Below are positions 24,531 to 31,902 of a stretch of DNA of 48,137 bases, in pieces. The stretch is from Sulfitobacter sp. DFL-14. Its GTDB lineage: Bacteria; Pseudomonadota; Alphaproteobacteria; Rhodobacterales; Rhodobacteraceae. A program made the position numbers and the translations under genes. The stretch's first letter is position 1. Each line of letters starts with the position of its first letter. Under the pieces are notes generated by a model. The model was given only the letters and a program-made list of their open reading frames with translations, did not search any database and was not told where the DNA came from. The DNA lies in contig NZ_QBFD01000025.1 in the NCBI RefSeq assembly GCF_003335585.1, forward strand, positions 41,625 to 89,761, given 5' to 3'.

Positions 24531-25442
24531 ATGCTGCCACCCGATGATTTCAATCCGCCCGTCGGCGTGGCAGAGGAGCTGGAGCCGGGGCTGCGGCGCA
24601 TTGTGGCCCCCAACCCCTCGCCGATGACCTATCGCGGCACCAATACCTATCTTCTGGGCGGGCAGGACATCGCGGTGATCGACCCCGGCCCCGCCAGCCC
24701 GGCGCATCTGGAGGCGATCCTGGCCGCCCTCACCCCCGGTCAGCAGATCAGCCATATCCTGGTGACCCACAGCCACCTGGACCATTCCCCCCTCGCCCGC
24801 CCCCTGGCGGAACGGACCGGCGCGCCGGTGCTGGCTTTTGGCGGGCCGATGGCGGGCCGCTCCGCGATCATGGCGCGGCTGGCCCGAAGCGGCCCGATGG
24901 GCGGCGGCGAAGGGATCGACCACGATTTCGCGCCCGACATCACCCTTGCGGATGGCGAACACGTCACCGGCGCGGGTTGGAGGCTGGAGGTGCTGCACAC
25001 GCCAGGTCACCTGGGCAATCATGTCAGCCTCGGCTGGGGTGATGCCTGTTTCACCGCCGATCACGTGATGGGCTGGGCCACGTCGCTGGTGTCGCCCCCC
25101 GATGGCGACCTGACCGATTTCATGGCCTCCTGCGCGCGGTTGCAGGCGCGGGACTGGCGGGTGTTCTACCCCGGTCACGGTGCCGCCGTGGAGAGCCCGA
25201 ATGCGCGGCTGGACTGGCTGGTCAGCCACCGGCTGTCCCGCGAGACGGCCATCGTGCAGGCCCTGAGGGACGGCCCCGCCGATGCCGCAACCCTCGCCGC
25301 GCGCATCTATGCCGACACCCCCGCCGCCCTGCTGCCCGCCGCCACCCGCAACGTGCTGGCGCATCTTGTTGATCTCACTCAGAAATCAATGGTGGCACCG
25401 CAGGATGATCTGCAGGCCGACGCCCGTTTTCGCCTGCTCTGA
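24531..25442 (+). CDS. MBL-fold metallo-hydrolase (LACTB2-like)
   Basis: The 303-aa product has the metallo-beta-lactamase fold: 'YRGTNTYLLGGQDIAVIDPG' at the N-terminus, the metal-binding HxHxDH in 'VTHSHLDHS', further ligands in 'LHTPGHLGNHVS' and 'ADHVMG', and 'VFYPGHGAAVE'. A C-terminal winged-helix region (about residues 245-300) is typical of the LACTB2/RNase-like subgroup. The substrate is not known; some relatives are endoribonucleases and others hydrolyse thioesters or lactones. It is divergent from the kinase gene and precedes tRNA-Asn. Confidence 0.85.
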   Translation: MLPPDDFNPPVGVAEELEPGLRRIVAPNPSPMTYRGTNTYLLGGQDIAVIDPGPASPAHLEAILAALTPGQQISHILVTHSHLDHSPLARPLAERTGAPVLAFGGPMAGRSAIMARLARSGPMGGGEGIDHDFAPDITLADGEHVTGAGWRLEVLHTPGHLGNHVSLGWGDACFTADHVMGWATSLVSPPDGDLTDFMASCARLQARDWRVFYPGHGAAVESPNARLDWLVSHRLSRETAIVQALRDGPADAATLAARIYADTPAALLPAATRNVLAHLVDLTQKSMVAPQDDLQADARFRLL

Positions 25443-25522
25443 CCGGGGAGAGGAAAAATCACATTTTTGCGCCTTTCCCCTCTGGACGCGGAAAAATGCC
25501 ACTGCTATATGCCCGGGACCGT

Positions 25523-25597
25523 TCCGGCGTAGCTCAGCGGTAGAGCAGTTGACTGTTAATCAATTGGTCGTAGGTTCGATCCCTACCGCCGGAGCCA
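25523..25597 (+). tRNA. tRNA-Asn (GTT)
   Basis: The 75-nt cloverleaf includes an encoded CCA. The acceptor strands TCCGGCG and CGCCGGA pair, the anticodon loop CTGTTAA reads GTT, and the T-loop is TTCGATC. Its 3' end is the integration site of the small island that follows; the duplicated 3' end is at 26606-26624. Confidence 0.97.
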
Positions 25598-25600
25598 TAA
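25582..25600 (+). repeat. attL: tRNA-Asn 3' end, copy 1
   Basis: CCTACCGCCGGAGCCATAA overlaps the T-stem, acceptor strand and CCA of tRNA-Asn and recurs exactly (19 bp) at 26606-26624. The tRNA remains intact at this copy, which is normal for integration into a tRNA 3' end. Confidence 0.9.
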
Positions 25601-25602
25601 TG

Positions 25603-25637
25603 AACCCTTTAAGATGCTGTTCTTAAAGGGTTTTTTT
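25603..25637 (+). terminator. Terminator after tRNA-Asn (island copy)
   Basis: AACCCTTTAAGA and TCTTAAAGGGTT form a perfect 12-bp stem with a 6-nt loop followed by a T-run. It lies just inside the island, so it replaces the original tRNA terminator that now sits beyond attR. Confidence 0.9.
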
Positions 25638-25656
25638 GCGACTTGCGCTTTCATCT

Positions 25657-25684
25657 GTTGCGGGATCGGCAAAAATCCCGCAAC
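25657..25684. repeat. Inverted repeat at the left end of the mini-island
   Basis: GTTGCGGGAT and ATCCCGCAAC form a perfect 10-bp inverted repeat with an 8-nt spacer. The same ATCCCGCAAC words recur at the right end of the island. These may be arm-type sites for the integrase that moved the element. Confidence 0.65.
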
Positions 25685-25713
25685 ATTACGAAGAAATCTA
25701 TTACGAGAAAACG

Positions 25714-26511
25714 ATGAAATACGTTCCTCCTTCGGCCCGAGAAACAGCCTTTAACTGTCCGCATTGTGGAGCACTTGCGAAGCAATTTTGGTTTGATGTG
25801 TTCGCGCGGGCAAAAGACGATGAGCGTCCGCTGCCTATGTTGGTCGGCAGCGGCGGTGCCAAAGAATTTGACTTGGAAAAATTCGAGGACGAAGAAACGC
25901 GTAAAACACTAGCCGCTTGGGCCGATAGAATGGGCAAGGGGCTCCCGTTCTTAGAAAGTCTTGAGAATAGCAAATACGTCCGGTTCGACTTGCACAATCT
26001 ACACCTTTCGGAATGTTACAACTGTAAGGAAATAGCGGTCTGGCAATATGATAAGTTGTCCTATCCCACAACCGGAACGGCACCAGAACCAAATCCAGAC
26101 CTTCCAGCCGACCTCAAGCGGGACTATGACGAAGCGAGCGCAATTCTAGACATATCGCCGAGGGGCGCAGCAGCGCTGATTCGACTGGTGATCCAAAAAC
26201 TGTGCAGACACCTTGGCCAACCCGGCGAGAACATCAACGCTGATATTAAAGCCTTGGTTGCTGGCGGACTCGACCCGCGCGTACAAAAGGCGCTCGACGC
26301 GGTGCGGGTGATCGGCAACCATGCGGTCCACCCCGGACAGATCGACCTTCGTGACGATCGCGCTACTGCCGAGAGTCTTTTCCGCCTGCTAAACCTCGTA
26401 GTTGAAAAAATGGTTTCTGAGCCAAAGCACGTTGAAGAGGTTTATACGCGTTTGCCTGAAGCTGCCATTAGGGCCATCGAAAAACGAGATGGCGCTAAGA
26501 AAGCCGACTGA
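25714..26511 (+). CDS. DUF4145 domain protein with zinc-finger-like N-terminus
   Basis: The start is set at ATG 25714 (MKYVPPSARETAFNCPHCGA), where recognisable sequence begins; an open frame extends to 25636 through the terminator hairpin and is unlikely. The 265-aa product has Cys pairs 'NCPHCGA' near residue 15 and 'SECYNCKEIAVWQ' near residue 100, probably one zinc site. A C-terminal DUF4145 domain follows ('DYDEASAILDISPRGAAALI', 'RLVIQKLC', 'DAVRVIGNHAVHPGQ'). DUF4145 occurs alone or fused to restriction and other nucleases and is often linked to mobile islands and defence. It is the only gene of the mini-island. Defence is a reasonable hypothesis, not shown. Confidence 0.85.
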   Translation: MKYVPPSARETAFNCPHCGALAKQFWFDVFARAKDDERPLPMLVGSGGAKEFDLEKFEDEETRKTLAAWADRMGKGLPFLESLENSKYVRFDLHNLHLSECYNCKEIAVWQYDKLSYPTTGTAPEPNPDLPADLKRDYDEASAILDISPRGAAALIRLVIQKLCRHLGQPGENINADIKALVAGGLDPRVQKALDAVRVIGNHAVHPGQIDLRDDRATAESLFRLLNLVVEKMVSEPKHVEEVYTRLPEAAIRAIEKRDGAKKAD

Positions 26512-26523
26512 ATTTGTCAAGAT

Positions 26524-26544
26524 TCCCGCAACAAATCCCGCAAC
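26524..26544 (+). repeat. Direct repeats at the right end of the mini-island
   Basis: TCCCGCAAC occurs at 26524-26532 and again at 26536-26544 (the latter within ATCCCGCAAC), 12 bases apart. They match the word at 25675-25684 at the opposite end, as expected for integrase arm sites flanking attL and attR. Confidence 0.6.
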
Positions 26545-26605
26545 ATAATTCTTGGAGCTACCGCTTATGATATTGATTTTAAACAATATTTGTTTTGTCG
26601 GGACA

Positions 26606-26624
26606 CCTACCGCCGGAGCCATAA
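26606..26624 (+). repeat. attR: duplicated tRNA-Asn 3' end, copy 2
   Basis: This is the exact 19-bp copy of the tRNA-Asn 3' end (25582-25600) with no tRNA body upstream. It marks the right edge of the island and is directly followed by a terminator that must have served the tRNA before insertion. Confidence 0.9.
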
Positions 26625-26660
26625 AAAGCCCTTTAGTCACAACGACTTGAGGGCTTTTTT
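26624..26660 (+). terminator. Ancestral tRNA-Asn terminator
   Basis: AAGCCCTTTAGTC and GACTTGAGGGCTT pair with two mismatches around ACAAC, followed by TTTT. It lies immediately after attR and could now terminate the DUF4145 transcript. Confidence 0.8.
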
Positions 26661-26716
26661 GGTTTTTGGGCTGGCATGTTTTTACCCTCGGGACATAATT
26701 TGGTGACCCACCCCCC

Positions 26717-27301
26717 TCAGGCCTCCAGTTCCGCATCCCAGTAGAGGAAATCCATCCAGCTCTCATGCAAATGACCGGGGGGGAATTTGCGGCCCATGTT
26801 GCGCAGTTCCTCTGCGCCGGGCTGGCGCGGGGGTTTGCGCAGGGACAGGCCGGTCTGGTGCAGGGCCTTTGCCCCCTTGCGCAGGTTGCAGGGCGAACAG
26901 GCCGCCACCACGTTCTGCCAGGACGTCACCCCGCCACTGGCGCGCGGCACCACATGGTCGAATGTCAGATCGCCCCGCGCGCCGCAATACTGGCAGCGGA
27001 ATTCATCCCGCAGAAATAAATTAAAGCGCGTGAAGGCCACGCGCTTTTGAGGTTTTACATAGTCTTTCAGAACGACAACCGAGGGTATCCTGATCTCGGT
27101 CGAGGGGCTTCGGACCACTTCATCGTATTCGGCAACGATATCGACCCGGTCCAGCCACTTCGCCTTGATCGCCTCCTGCCAGGGCCAAAGCGACAGCGGA
27201 TAGTAACTGAGCGGTCGGTAATCGGCATTCAATACCAGCGCGGGCCTGTGCTTCAGCCCCGCCGGCTGCCTGGTAAATTCGGTCCTGAAATCGCCGTCCA
27301 T
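26717..27301 (-). CDS. HNH endonuclease family protein
   Basis: The 194-aa product begins with 'ALVLNADYRPLSYYPLSLWP', the N-terminal signature of a broadly conserved bacterial HNH protein. The HNH domain follows: 'RDEFRCQYCGARGDLTFDHV' (first Cys pair and catalytic His), 'PRASGGVTSWQNVVAACSPC' and 'NLRKGAK'. It is chromosomal in most relatives and its physiological role is unclear. It is separate from the phage HNH at 13054 and lies next to, but outside, the tRNA-Asn island. Confidence 0.9.
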   Translation of the reverse strand: MDGDFRTEFTRQPAGLKHRPALVLNADYRPLSYYPLSLWPWQEAIKAKWLDRVDIVAEYDEVVRSPSTEIRIPSVVVLKDYVKPQKRVAFTRFNLFLRDEFRCQYCGARGDLTFDHVVPRASGGVTSWQNVVAACSPCNLRKGAKALHQTGLSLRKPPRQPGAEELRNMGRKFPPGHLHESWMDFLYWDAELEA

Positions 27302-27426
27302 GTCCGGTATCGTCCCCTGCCCGTTTTAACTGACTATATCTCGTGGTCTAGCTCTGGCAAGCCCAAGCGTGGCACAAGATGTCGCGGACAGGAGTAGACC
27401 GGAAAGGTGACAGTTTTATAACCGTT

Positions 27427-28092
27427 TCAAAGCCCAAGCTTGTCGCGCATGAAGGCCAGCGCCACGCTCAGCCCGTCAGGCGCAATGCCATGGCCGGTGC
27501 CCTTCATCACATGGGCATAAACGTCCTGCCAGCCCGCCTCCTGCAGCGCCTCGGCGGCCTGCGGCAGGGATTGCGGCGGCACCACATCATCGGCGTCGCC
27601 ATGCACCAGCAGCACCGGCGGGCGCACCACGACCTCGTCCTTCAGCGCCTCGGGCGACAGCAACCGACCCGAGAAGGCCACGATCCCGGCCACTTCATCC
27701 TCGCGGCGCGGTGCCACATGCAGCGCCATCATGGTCCCCTGGGAAAAGCCGAAGAGCACGACCTGCTCGGGCAGTACGTCCTCATCCACCATCAGCGCGT
27801 CGAGGAAGGCGTTCAGATCGGCCACCGCCTGCATCATCCCGCGCTCTGATTCTTCCTCGGAGGAGCCGTCGATCCAGGGGATCGGAAACCATTGGTAGCC
27901 ATTGGGCATCCCCGCCACCATTTCAGGCGCATCGGGGGCCACAAAAAGCGTGTCCGGCAGATGTTCGCCCAGCGGGTCCGCCAGCCCCAGCAGATCGGCC
28001 CCATTCGCCCCATAGCCATGCAGGAAGACAACAATCGACCGCGTGTCCCCCGATTTCGGCGCGCGGCGCTCTGCGTTCAATACCCGTGTCAT
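27427..28092 (-). CDS. Alpha/beta-hydrolase, phospholipase/carboxylesterase family
   Basis: The start is ATG 28092 (MTRVLNAERRAPKSGDT), overlapping the stop of the glycosylase gene by four bases; the in-frame extension to 28170 lies inside that gene. The 221-aa product has the oxyanion segment 'VVFLHGYGANGADLLGLAD', the nucleophile elbow 'LFGFSQGTMMAL', Asp in 'VLLVHGDADDVVP' and His in 'GTGHGIAPDGL'. This is the small carboxylesterase/lysophospholipase family. Its substrate is an ester that cannot be named. Confidence 0.88.
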   Translation of the reverse strand: MTRVLNAERRAPKSGDTRSIVVFLHGYGANGADLLGLADPLGEHLPDTLFVAPDAPEMVAGMPNGYQWFPIPWIDGSSEEESERGMMQAVADLNAFLDALMVDEDVLPEQVVLFGFSQGTMMALHVAPRREDEVAGIVAFSGRLLSPEALKDEVVVRPPVLLVHGDADDVVPPQSLPQAAEALQEAGWQDVYAHVMKGTGHGIAPDGLSVALAFMRDKLGL

Positions 28093-28724
28093 CCCAACCC
28101 TTCCCTGTTCTTCAGCACCCGGTAGTAGGCAAATAGCGCGCGGGCCGCAACCGACCGCCAGGGCGACCAATTCTGCGCCATCGCGGCCAATTGGTCTGCG
28201 GTCGGGCGCTGTGGCAGGTCAAACACCACCCGGGCGGCTTCCTGCAGGGCCAGATCACCGGGGGCAAAGCCATCGGCCCGGCCCAACGCGAACATCACAT
28301 AAATTTGCGCTGTCCAGGGACCGATGCCTTTTTGGGCAATCAGCGCCGCTTCGGCCCCGGCATTTGTCATTTTCCCCAGCGCGTCAAAGTCGATCCCCGC
28401 ATGGGCCAGGGCGCTGACATAGCGGGCTTTCGGGCGGCTCAGCCCCGCGGCGGTCAGGGCGGGTTCATCCACGGCCCTGATGGCGGCGGCATCGCCCAGC
28501 CCCGCCGCCGCAAGCCGCGCACGGATCGCATTGGCCGATGCCACGCTGACCTGTTGGCTGACGATGATCTCCATCAATGCGGCAAACCCCGGTGGTTTCA
28601 GCCGCAGGGGCAAGGGCCCGGTGGCTGCCAGCACCGGGGCAAAGCGCGGCTCGCGCGCGGCCAGCCAGGCGGCACCCGTCTGCAGGTCCGCGGCGTTGCG
28701 GATGATGCCGCCCGTGTCGCTCAC
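28089..28724 (-). CDS. DNA-3-methyladenine glycosylase II (AlkA-type, HhH-GPD)
   Basis: The 211-aa product lacks the N-terminal domain of E. coli AlkA and consists of the HhH-GPD core. Visible are 'LMEIIVSQQVSVASANAI', the helix-hairpin-helix 'QKGIGPWTAQIYVMFAL' and the catalytic Asp in 'DGFAPGDLALQEA', about 20 residues after the hairpin. It removes alkylated purines as the first step of base excision repair. It overlaps both neighbours (CobK upstream, hydrolase downstream) by four bases, so the three form an operon, although their functions do not obviously connect. Confidence 0.9.
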   Translation of the reverse strand: MSDTGGIIRNAADLQTGAAWLAAREPRFAPVLAATGPLPLRLKPPGFAALMEIIVSQQVSVASANAIRARLAAAGLGDAAAIRAVDEPALTAAGLSRPKARYVSALAHAGIDFDALGKMTNAGAEAALIAQKGIGPWTAQIYVMFALGRADGFAPGDLALQEAARVVFDLPQRPTADQLAAMAQNWSPWRSVAARALFAYYRVLKNREGLG

Positions 28725-29449
28725 AGGGCCGCAGCCCAGTCCAGCACCGCATCGACATCCGCCAGCACTTCCGCCCCTTCAGGCAGGGCGGGCCGGGCGA
28801 TCAGGATCACCGGCAGGCCCAGGGCCTTTGCCGCATCCAGCTTGGGGCGACTGGGTCGGCCGCCCAGATTGCGGCAGATCAGCAGATCGACGCCCAGATC
28901 GCGGAACAGCGCCGTTTCCTGCGCCGCATCAAAGGGCGGGTCGCCAAAGATCAGGTCGACGAAATCAAAGGGTGGCACCCTGTCATGGTGCGTTGTCTGG
29001 CGCAGCAGCAGACGCGCCCCGGGAAATCCGGCGTAATCCGGCAGGCTGGCCCAGCCGGTGGCCGAAAACACCCGCATCCCCGGCCCGATCAGCGGCTGGG
29101 CTGCGGCCACATCCGCGACCTCGTGCCAATTGGCCGCCTCCAGCCCCCAGCCGGGGCGCGTCAGCCCGACAAAGGGCAGACCGGCGCGCCCGGCGGCCGC
29201 ACGTCCGGCGCGGCTCATTTGCCCGTCAAATCCGTGGCTTGCGTCGATCACGGCGTCAAAACCGGCCATTTCCCCGGCCAATCGCCCCACATCGTCAAAA
29301 CCGGTCAACCGGCAGGGCACCGGCATCGGATCGGGGCCGCGCGGCGGCTCTGACACCAGCGCCTTCACCTCGACGCCCCGCGCCTGCAAGGCCTCGGCGA
29401 TGCGGCGGGCCTCGGCACTGCCCGCAAGAAGGAGGATTCTGCACGTCAT
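28721..29449 (-). CDS. cobK: Cobalt-precorrin-6A/precorrin-6A reductase
   Basis: The 242-aa product matches CobK/CbiJ: an N-terminal 'RILLLAGSAEARRIAEAL' nucleotide-binding segment, 'FDAVIDASHGFDGQMSRAG', 'RVFSATGWASLPDY', and a C-terminal 'DLLICRNLGGRPSRPKLDAA'. It reduces precorrin-6A with NADPH in the corrin ring pathway. No other cobalamin gene is adjacent, as in some alphaproteobacteria where cobK lies apart. Cobalamin is needed by the NrdJ and probably by the corrinoid partner of the MttB-like protein in this window. Confidence 0.9.
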   Translation of the reverse strand: MTCRILLLAGSAEARRIAEALQARGVEVKALVSEPPRGPDPMPVPCRLTGFDDVGRLAGEMAGFDAVIDASHGFDGQMSRAGRAAAGRAGLPFVGLTRPGWGLEAANWHEVADVAAAQPLIGPGMRVFSATGWASLPDYAGFPGARLLLRQTTHHDRVPPFDFVDLIFGDPPFDAAQETALFRDLGVDLLICRNLGGRPSRPKLDAAKALGLPVILIARPALPEGAEVLADVDAVLDWAAAL

Positions 29450-29962
29450 CCGCCGACATTAGCCAGAGACCCTGCCGTGGCAAGGGGATCGCGATGAAGC
29501 GGTTCCGCCAAAGCCGTTCCGCCAAAGCCGCCCAAAGCCCCGAACCAAACCGCACCTTCAGTGCGGGACACGCGAGAGTTCGCTTGCGGACTTTGCTGCC
29601 GTTTGCAACGAAACGTCGAGCCGCGCATTGACGGGCCGTGGTGCGGCGATCCGACAGTCGTTCATGGCACTTTATGGCAACCAAGCACTTCCAAGCTATC
29701 CGTGGAACCCGACAGCAGCCAAATCGCCGTGCCAGGGGACGGCCCGGCGATGCGCGGCGGCCTGCGGCCTTGATTCCGCGCGGGGGCTTAGTGGAAGGCC
29801 TCCATCCTGACCTTCACTGCGCCAGGCACAAATGGCCGTTTCCTTTTTCCCATGCATTTTGGATCAGTTACCTGTCGCAAAAGTCGGTTTTGCCTGACAT
29901 CTGACACTTGCCCCCCCGATAGCGCAGGAGTACCCCTAGCCCCAAGCAACGGACGAGAACCC
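29450..29962. other. Intergenic region with a dispersed repeat
   Basis: This 513-bp stretch separates the divergent cobK and MFS genes and should contain both promoters. It includes two adjacent GTTCCGCCAAAGCC-type words near 29503-29532 and the second copy of the dispersed repeat (29748-29775). No gene is convincing. Confidence 0.55.
29748..29775 (+). repeat. Dispersed intergenic repeat, copy 2
   Basis: Identical over 28 bp to 20026-20053, with diverged similarity for about 50 bp more. The GC-rich core GCGGCCTGCGGCC is partly self-complementary. Function unknown. Confidence 0.75.
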
Positions 29963-31231
29963 ATGATTGATGACAGCCGCGCCAAGCGTAACGTAACCAT
30001 CCTTGTCCTGGCGCAGGCCCTCTTGGGCGCTCAGATGCCGATGCTCTTCGTGGTGGGCGGGCTTGCCGGGCAATCACTTGCCAGCAACATCTGCTTTGCC
30101 ACGCTGCCGATCTCGATGATCGTGCTGGGCTCTATGCTTTCGGCCACGCCGGTCTCTGCCATCATGCAACGCTACGGACGGCGCGCGGGATTTTTCCTCG
30201 GCACGACGGGTGGTACGCTGGGGGCCATGGTGGGGGCCTACGGCCTTTACGTCGCCTCCTTCCCGATCTTCCTCATCGGTTCGCTACTGACCGGCATTTA
30301 CATGTCGGCGCAGGGCTTCTACCGCTTTGCCGCTGCCGATACCGCGTCGGACAATTTCCGGCCCAAGGCGATTTCATACGTGATGGCGGGGGGGCTCGTC
30401 TCTGCCGTGATCGGGCCGCAGATCGTGAAATGGACCGCGGATGCCTATGTGATCCCCTTCCTCGGCACCTATGTCGCTGCCATCGGGGTCAATGTTCTGG
30501 GCAGCCTGCTGTTTCTCTTCATCGACATCCCGAAACCACCCGTACCGACCCAGGATGCGCCGCGCGGGCGCAGCCGGATGGAGCTGATCCGCACGCCGCG
30601 TATCGCGGTGGCGGTGATCTGTGCCACCGTCTCCTATGCGCTGATGAACCTGGTGATGACCTCCACGCCGCTCGCCGTTGTCGGCTGCGGGTTGAGCGGG
30701 GATCTGTTGGGGGCAAGTGCCACCGCCGGCATGTCCGAGACCGAGCGGCTGAAATCCTTCCTCGACCTCGCGTCGAATGTGGTCACCGGCCATGTGCTGG
30801 CGATGTTCGCGCCCTCATTCTTTACCGGCCATCTGATCGCCCGCTTCGGGGTGGAACGGATCATGGGCCTGGGCATCCTGATCCTCGGGGCCGCCGGTGT
30901 TGTCGCCCTGCAGGGGGTGGCGCTGGAGAATTTCTATATCGCGCTGATCCTGCTGGGGCTGGGCTGGAACTTTGGCTTCATCGGAGCCACCACGATGCTG
31001 GCCGGTGCCCATGCCCCGCACGAGCGCGGCCGGATGCAGGGGCTGAACGACCTGATCGTCTTTGGCGGCGTGACCATGGCCTCGCTGGCCTCGGGCGGGC
31101 TGATGAACTGCTCCGGCGGCTCTGCGGTCGAAGGCTGGGCGGCGGTGAACTGGGCGATGATCCCCTTCCTGGTGCTGGCGGGCGGGTCGCTTATGTGGCT
31201 CACCATGCGGCGGCGGCCGAGCACGGTCTGA
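29963..31231 (+). CDS. Major facilitator superfamily transporter
   Basis: The start is ATG 29963 (MIDDSRAKRNVTILVLAQAL), after a short purine-rich stretch; the earlier in-frame start at 29852 would add a soluble tail atypical of the family. The 422-aa product has about 12 membrane helices. The loop 2-3 motif appears as 'MQRYGRRAGFFLGT' (relative of GxxxDRxGRR), and a central cytoplasmic loop around residues 190-210 carries a run of prolines. The substrate is unknown. It ends five bases before the HExxH protein gene. Confidence 0.88.
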   Translation: MIDDSRAKRNVTILVLAQALLGAQMPMLFVVGGLAGQSLASNICFATLPISMIVLGSMLSATPVSAIMQRYGRRAGFFLGTTGGTLGAMVGAYGLYVASFPIFLIGSLLTGIYMSAQGFYRFAAADTASDNFRPKAISYVMAGGLVSAVIGPQIVKWTADAYVIPFLGTYVAAIGVNVLGSLLFLFIDIPKPPVPTQDAPRGRSRMELIRTPRIAVAVICATVSYALMNLVMTSTPLAVVGCGLSGDLLGASATAGMSETERLKSFLDLASNVVTGHVLAMFAPSFFTGHLIARFGVERIMGLGILILGAAGVVALQGVALENFYIALILLGLGWNFGFIGATTMLAGAHAPHERGRMQGLNDLIVFGGVTMASLASGGLMNCSGGSAVEGWAAVNWAMIPFLVLAGGSLMWLTMRRRPSTV

Positions 31232-31236
31232 ATCGC

Positions 31237-31902
31237 ATGTTCTGGCAACGCAAACCGCTGATCAGCGAGGAGATGCGTGACTGGATCGTCGACAATTTCG
31301 ACTGGGTCAGCACCAACCGGCCCCAGTGGCACGATCAGGCCCGGCTGGTCCTTCCGACGAAGGATTTCTTCGACGCCCCGCCCGGCGGCGGGCACGAAAC
31401 CGCGCTGGGCGTGCTGCGCAACATCCAGGACCTCATGGGTCTCGACCTCAGGATCAACCTGCAACCGCTTGAGGTGCTGCCGGACGATCTGCGCCACCAG
31501 TACGGCCAGATGTCGGAGGTCGCGGGCACCTACATGAGCGATGGCGAGACCAGGCTCATCACCTACGACCCGACGCTGGTGCGCCGCCCGCTCACCTTCC
31601 TCAACACGCTGGCCCACGAGGTCATGCATGCGCGCCTCGAAGAGGTCGCGCATCTTCTGCCGGGTGGCGCGGAGATGCATGAACTGGCCACCGACCTGCA
31701 CACGATCATCGCCGGATTCGGCGTGATCGAGCTGGAAGGGGCCGAAACCGCAGGCTGGGCCGGTTACATGGGCCAGCCGTCCCGTGCGGTCGCTCTGGCG
31801 ATGTTCCTGAAGTTCCACGATCTCGGTCCGGCGGACGCGCTGCCGCATCTGAGCGCGCGCCCGGCGCGCTGGCTGCGCAAGGCCTGGGCCGAGGAGGACT
31901 GA
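31237..31902 (+). CDS. HExxH-motif (putative zinc metallopeptidase-like) protein, 221 aa
   Basis: The ATG at 31237 lies five bases after the MFS stop, so the pair is probably co-transcribed. The product begins MFWQRKPLISEEMRDWIVDN and has no signal peptide. It has a zinc-binding HExxH in 'LNTLAHEVMHARLEEVAHLL' near residue 128, with a possible third ligand downstream ('EMHELATDLHTIIAGFGV'). This is a peptidase-type motif in a cytoplasmic protein of a family I do not know by name. An enzymatic role is inferred only from the motif. Confidence 0.75.
   Translation: MFWQRKPLISEEMRDWIVDNFDWVSTNRPQWHDQARLVLPTKDFFDAPPGGGHETALGVLRNIQDLMGLDLRINLQPLEVLPDDLRHQYGQMSEVAGTYMSDGETRLITYDPTLVRRPLTFLNTLAHEVMHARLEEVAHLLPGGAEMHELATDLHTIIAGFGVIELEGAETAGWAGYMGQPSRAVALAMFLKFHDLGPADALPHLSARPARWLRKAWAEED

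Larger units (their letters stand above)
25582..26624 (+). mobile_element. Integrase-less mini-island in tRNA-Asn (about 1.0 kb)
   Basis: The two 19-bp repeats bracket about 1 kb that holds one gene (DUF4145), its own terminator at the left end and TTGCGGGA-type repeats at both ends. No integrase is present. By eye the interior is clearly AT-richer than the flanking chromosome. The simplest reading is a small mobilisable cassette integrated by a recombinase supplied in trans, or an island that has lost its integrase. Confidence 0.8.
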
